Part shown: positions 21,900 through 25,685 of the stretch, piece by piece
How positions within the stretch are numbered: position 1 is the stretch's first letter
Layout of the letters: each line of letters starts with the position of its first letter
DNA from: CAYWNK01 sp047639615
Lineage (GTDB): Bacteria; Planctomycetota; UBA1135; GCA-002686595
Length of the DNA: 25,685 nt
Direction of reading: 5' to 3'
NCBI GenBank assembly: GCA_047639615.1
Contig: JBLIOL010000031.1
Coordinates: 1 to 25,685, forward strand
Position numbers and translations under genes: made by a program
The notes under the pieces: generated by a model
What the model was told of the DNA's origin: nothing
Database searches by the model: none
What the model saw: only the letters and a program-made list of their open reading frames with translations

Positions 21900-24800
21900 G
21901 CGCTGCGCTTCGCGCGTACGAGTAGGAAGGCGGCGGGTACGAAGGTCAGGGCTAGGAGCGTTGCGCCGAGGACGCCGCAGCCGATGGAGACGGCGACCGG
22001 GGGCCAGAATCCGCCGCCTGCTACCCAGAGGGGTAAGAAGCCGGCGGTGGTGGTGAAGGTGGTGGCGAGGACGTGGCGGGTGGAGCGCACGACGACGGCG
22101 ACTACGGCTTCTTTGGAGCCGGCGCGGGCTTCGGCGTCGGCTTCTAGGGCAGCTAGTACGACGATGGAGTCGTTGATGGCTACGCCGATTAGGCCCATGG
22201 TGCCGACGATGGCCATGAAGCCGAAGTTGTAGCCGAAGAGCCAGAGCGAGCCCATGGAGAGGCCCACGGCGAGCACGCCGATGGTGGCGACGACGGCGGC
22301 TAGGCGGAAGGAGCTGAAGGCCAGGACCAGCGAGGCGGCCATGGCGACGAGCAGCACCGCTGCGGTGGAGGCTAGGTTGCCAAGGGCGCGATCACGCTCA
22401 GCGGACTCGCCGCCGATCTCTAGGTGGTAGCCAGGGGGGAGCTCGAAGTTTGATTTCTCCAGGCGCGCCACGGCGGCAGCTAGGGTGTCGGCGGGCAGGG
22501 TGCCCGCTTGGATGAAGGCCTGGATCGTGTTGCCGCGCATGCCTTCGCGGTGGGGGATGCTCGCGATTTCTGGCTCCAGGTGGAAGTCGCCTAGGGCGCT
22601 GAGCGGAGTCCGTGTGGTGCCGCGCGTAAGCTCGAGAGAGGCGATCGTGGTTATGTCTGTGCGCTGCGCATCGGCGAGCCGCACGACCACGGGTAGCTCC
22701 TCGGTGGCTTCGAGGATCGAGCCTCCGGAGACGCCTTCGAGGGAGTCGAATAGCTCTCTAGCAATGGACGTGTTGTTCCAGCCAGCGAGGCGCGCGCCTT
22801 CTTCGTCGATGCCTAGGCGCAGCTTGGGCCGGCCGGACTTGAGCAGGGCGCGGGTATGGGTGACCAGGGGCAGGGACGCGAGGTGGCCGCGCAACTCGTC
22901 ACCGATCTGGCGCAACTGATCCAAATCGGATCCGAAGACATAGAGCTCCACGGGCGCCTCGAAGGGCGGGCCTTGCTCAATCTGCTTGGCGAGCACCGTG
23001 ACACCGGGCAGCGCACCGTCGAGAGCGGACTGCAGTTCACGCACAACGGTGAGGGACTCATGCGGCCCATCCAACTGCACGATGGACCTGGCGTAGTAGC
23101 TCGCGTTCCGTTCGTTGTCGATCAGGTTGTAATAGAACTTGGGACCGCTTTCTCCGATGAACCAATGCACCTCCTGCACGCGTTCGTGGGCGAGCATGAC
23201 CTCGCGCGCGCGCTGGGCGGCGAGCTTGGTCTCCTGCAGGGTGGCCTGCTGGGGCAGGAACAGTTCCACCACGAACTGATCGCGGTCCGCCGGCGGGAAG
23301 AACTGGTCGGGCAGCTCGGAGCTCTTCCAGAGCCCCAGCAAGGGAAGCACCGCAGCCAGCATGATCGGCAGGACCGGGCGCGCCATGAGCATGCCCATGA
23401 CTTTGGTGTAGAGCCGCGTCATGGCTGGGCTCGAGAAGCCTTCCACTAGGAGTCCGCGTCGGGTGTTGCTGGGAGCGACCTTCTCGAAGCGGCCGGCCAG
23501 AGCCGCGGTCACGGTCAGGGCCAAAAACAGAGACGAGACGATGGCCAGGATCACGCTCATGGCCATGGACCCAACGAACTCGCCGGCGCCGCCGGGCATG
23601 AGCACGATGGGGAGGAAGGCAAAGACGGTGGTCGCCGTGGAGCCGAGTAGGGGGACAGCCAAGTCGCCCACCGCCTCACGCACGGCATCACCGCGGGAGT
23701 GGCCTTGCATGAGCTTGTGGCGCACCTCGTCGACCATCACGATGGCGTTGTCGATCAAGAGGCCGAGGGCGATGATCAGGCCAGCCACCGACATCTGGTT
23801 GATGGGGATGCCGAGCATGCGCATGCCTTGCAGCACCATCAAGGTCGAGAGGGGCAACGCTAATCCCACGAGGAGGGCCGAGCGCCAACCCATCATGAGC
23901 AGGATCACCAGCACCACGAAGCCCGCGCCCATGGCGAAGTTCTGGAATAGGTTCGAGAGGCGCCGTTCGGTGTAGCTCGATTGCTCGAAGATGATCTCGC
24001 TACGTACCCCGCGTGGCAGGCTCGCTTGGAACTCTTCGAAGGCCTCCAGAGCGCTAGCGCTCCAGTGATCCACCCGGCGCCCAGATTCCATACGCACGCC
24101 GACCGCGACACCGCGGCGCCCATAGATCAGCGCCTCGCTCTCGATGGGGGTGCGTGGCTGCTTCTGCACCTCGCCGATATCGCCCACACGTACCACATGG
24201 CCGCTCGGGCTCACGCGCACGGGCAGGTTCGCGATGCGGTCGATGGAGTCCAGCTCGCCGTCGATTTCCAGCAGCAATCGCTCGCGGTCGCCCACGAGAC
24301 TGCCCGCCGGGATCTTCGAGTCCGCCGCACGCGTGGCCTCGGCCACGTCCCTCACGGTCAGTTGATAGGAGGCTAGGCGCGCGGGATCGACGAGCACTTG
24401 CACCTGCTCGTCCACTTCACCGAAGAGCTCCGCTTGCTGGGTGCCACCCAGGGCGCGCATGTGGTCGGCTAGGTCTTCGCCGTGGCGCGACAGGATGCCC
24501 ATGGGCGCCGGCTCATCCATGTCCCAGACAAGACCGAAGATCAGGGTGAAGGCGGCGATCTCGAATTCCACCAGCTCCGGTGCCAGCGCTCCATCGGGCA
24601 GGTTGGCTTGCACGTCGGCGAGCTTGTCGCGCACCCGGCTCCAGACCTGGTCCACGTTGTCCACCTCGTCGAGCAGCTCGATCTGCAGCACGGCTAGGCC
24701 GGCGCGCGAGCTGCTGACCAACTCGCCAATCTCCTCGAGCTCGGCTAGCTCATCCTCGATGGGCCCCGTGATCAGGGCCTCCACGCGCAGTGCGCTGGCG

Positions 24801-24952
24801 CCCGGGAAGGCGGCGAAGATGGCGCTGTTGCGAGCTGTGAGCTCCGGATCCTCGGCCCGCGGTAGAACACGCAGAGCGCCGAGGCCGGATACGACCACGA
24901 GCATCAGGAACAGGACCAGAATTCGCGGCCTGCGATAGAAGAGGTCGCGCAT
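21896..24952 (-). CDS. RND efflux transporter, AcrB-like family
   Basis: 1018 residues, normal for the family. It opens MRDLFYRRPRILVLFLML, the usual first helix, then EDPELTARNSAIFAAFPGAS and ITGPIEDELAELE of the porter domain. Helices 2-4 (about 336-410) contain MGWRSALLVGLALPLSTLM and GLIIALGLLIDNAIVMVDEV. The proton-relay position reads Asp401-Asn402 rather than the Asp-Asp of AcrB. The second half repeats the plan and helix 10 carries GVAINDSIVVLAALEAD. It should export drugs, lipids or metals by proton antiport with an adaptor and an outer-membrane channel. The adaptor gene ends 2 bp upstream. An upstream in-frame extension to 25204 overlaps the adaptor and is rejected. CTA Leu codons cluster in the last third. 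Confidence 0.93.
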   Translation of the reverse strand: MRDLFYRRPRILVLFLMLVVVSGLGALRVLPRAEDPELTARNSAIFAAFPGASALRVEALITGPIEDELAELEEIGELVSSSRAGLAVLQIELLDEVDNVDQVWSRVRDKLADVQANLPDGALAPELVEFEIAAFTLIFGLVWDMDEPAPMGILSRHGEDLADHMRALGGTQQAELFGEVDEQVQVLVDPARLASYQLTVRDVAEATRAADSKIPAGSLVGDRERLLLEIDGELDSIDRIANLPVRVSPSGHVVRVGDIGEVQKQPRTPIESEALIYGRRGVAVGVRMESGRRVDHWSASALEAFEEFQASLPRGVRSEIIFEQSSYTERRLSNLFQNFAMGAGFVVLVILLMMGWRSALLVGLALPLSTLMVLQGMRMLGIPINQMSVAGLIIALGLLIDNAIVMVDEVRHKLMQGHSRGDAVREAVGDLAVPLLGSTATTVFAFLPIVLMPGGAGEFVGSMAMSVILAIVSSLFLALTVTAALAGRFEKVAPSNTRRGLLVEGFSSPAMTRLYTKVMGMLMARPVLPIMLAAVLPLLGLWKSSELPDQFFPPADRDQFVVELFLPQQATLQETKLAAQRAREVMLAHERVQEVHWFIGESGPKFYYNLIDNERNASYYARSIVQLDGPHESLTVVRELQSALDGALPGVTVLAKQIEQGPPFEAPVELYVFGSDLDQLRQIGDELRGHLASLPLVTHTRALLKSGRPKLRLGIDEEGARLAGWNNTSIARELFDSLEGVSGGSILEATEELPVVVRLADAQRTDITTIASLELTRGTTRTPLSALGDFHLEPEIASIPHREGMRGNTIQAFIQAGTLPADTLAAAVARLEKSNFELPPGYHLEIGGESAERDRALGNLASTAAVLLVAMAASLVLAFSSFRLAAVVATIGVLAVGLSMGSLWLFGYNFGFMAIVGTMGLIGVAINDSIVVLAALEADAEARAGSKEAVVAVVVRSTRHVLATTFTTTAGFLPLWVAGGGFWPPVAVSIGCGVLGATLLALTFVPAAFLLVRAKRSA

Positions 24953-24954
24953 GC

Positions 24955-25685
24955 CTAGCGTTCCTGCGTGGCCGGTACTGTCGTTCGAATCAGTTGACCG
25001 GAGACGATGCGTTGGGGCCCACTGAGCACCACTCGGTCGCCCGTCGTGAGGGTCCCGCGCACATAACTGCGATCCCCATCCACGTGCAGCACCTCGACAC
25101 TTGCACGCATCACGCGCGTCTCCTGTTCGGCGTCGCCAGCGGGCACAACGAAGCAGCTCCAGAGGCCACGCACACCCTGGGATAGGGCGAGGGTTGGGAT
25201 CCAATAGCCGGATTCGAGTACCTGACGCTCGATCACGATCTCCGCCAGCTCGCCGGCGCGCAGATCCATGTCCAGACCGGAAATCAGGGGCAGCACAACC
25301 TGCACCGTGCGCGCGGCAAGATCGAGTTCAGGCAGTGCGCGCAGGGCTCCGATTGGACGTATCTGTCGGCGCACCCGCAGCACGGGTTGTATGGCTTGAA
25401 GGTCGCTGACTTCCTCGGGCGGTACACCGATCCAAGCTTCCAGGGCCGACGTCTCCACGAGCGTGATCGCTGCTTGGCCCACGGGCACGATGGCGCCCTC
25501 ATGCACATGGCGCATGGCAACGCTGCCGGCGAAGGGCGCGCGCAGTACGAGGTCCTCAAGGTCTAGGTCCAAGGCCGCGATGCCGGCTGCGATGCGTGCA
25601 ACGTCCGCACGGGCGGCGGCGATGCGCTCGGGGCGTGTGCCTCGCTCCAGTTCGGCGAGCTCCGCTTGGGCCGCATCAAGATTGG
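24955..25685 (-). CDS. RND periplasmic adaptor (HlyD/MFP family), 5' end outside window
   Basis: The leftward frame is open from the window edge to the stop at 24955, 242 codons; the N-terminus with its signal peptide is missing. The first visible part is an Ala- and Glu-rich helix (DAAQAELAELERG), the descending arm of the alpha-hairpin. A lipoyl half-motif follows (LRAPFAGSVAMRHVHEGAIV), then the beta-barrel (ALEAWIGVPPEEVSDL) and membrane-proximal domains, ending LIRTTVPATQER. Such adaptors bridge the RND pump and a TolC-like channel. Only 2 bp separate its stop from the pump start, so they form one operon. A TolC-type gene may lie beyond the edge. Confidence 0.9.
   Translation of the reverse strand, partial: NLDAAQAELAELERGTRPERIAAARADVARIAAGIAALDLDLEDLVLRAPFAGSVAMRHVHEGAIVPVGQAAITLVETSALEAWIGVPPEEVSDLQAIQPVLRVRRQIRPIGALRALPELDLAARTVQVVLPLISGLDMDLRAGELAEIVIERQVLESGYWIPTLALSQGVRGLWSCFVVPAGDAEQETRVMRASVEVLHVDGDRSYVRGTLTTGDRVVLSGPQRIVSGQLIRTTVPATQER

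Noticed and set aside
24953..25204. Upstream in-frame extension of the RND gene
   Set aside because: Overlaps the adaptor coding region; the usual RND N-terminus begins exactly at the ATG at 24952.
1..25685. CRISPR array, tRNA, rRNA, insertion sequence or phage attachment site
   Set aside because: Nothing with the required repeat-spacer pattern, cloverleaf, transposase or flanking repeats was seen on either strand by reading; no tool was run.

Overview
The window is GC-rich, densely coded bacterial DNA. The protein families point to a planctomycete-like bacterium. They include two Tat-exported Gfo/Idh/MocA oxidoreductases, a tandem 3-keto-disaccharide hydrolase (DUF1080) protein, an FG-GAP repeat lipoprotein, carboxypeptidase-regulatory-like repeats, c-type cytochrome motifs in membrane and lipoproteins, and large secreted peptidases with modular C-termini. 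The assignment rests on gene content only; there is no rRNA, tRNA, CRISPR array, phage gene or transposase that I can see.

Left part (1-6.7 kb). A truncated FG-GAP lipoprotein gene points left and is divergent from a secreted or anchored beta-sandwich repeat protein. Histidine ammonia-lyase (hutH) follows, then a coupled pair of small membrane proteins of unknown role. A perfect 12-bp inverted repeat at 6714-6771 separates this block from the next, convergent one.

Central redox/sugar block (6.77-13.7 kb). A compact leftward run encodes Gfo/Idh/MocA no. 2, ApbE (FMN transferase), Gfo/Idh/MocA no. 1 (EKP motif changed to EAP), a membrane protein with a CxxCH haem site, and a lipoprotein that joins a CX5R phosphatase-like domain to a cytochrome c'-like domain. 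A secreted two-domain DUF1080 protein is divergent from it. Together they suggest extracytoplasmic oxidation and cleavage of glycosides with flavin and haem electron carriers. This is the best candidate here for an undescribed system, but the functional link is inference.

Protein-turnover block (14.1-20.4 kb). A secreted M14 zinc carboxypeptidase is divergent from an aat-clpS pair (leucyl/phenylalanyl-tRNA-protein transferase and the N-degron adaptor). A secreted metzincin peptidase with two PPC domains follows. The two secreted peptidases are unrelated in catalytic fold but end in the same ~135-residue module with a WNFQ-WYRD signature. It is probably a sorting or anchoring domain. Strong intrinsic terminators lie at 14111-14140 and 20407-20442. 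A 470-bp gene-free stretch before the M14 gene contains nested hairpins.

Right part (20.45-25.7 kb). A thioredoxin-fold domain fused to a DUF3187-like outer-membrane barrel runs rightward. It meets, tail to tail through overlapping stop codons in one CTAG, a leftward RND efflux pump gene preceded by its periplasmic adaptor gene, which is cut by the window edge.
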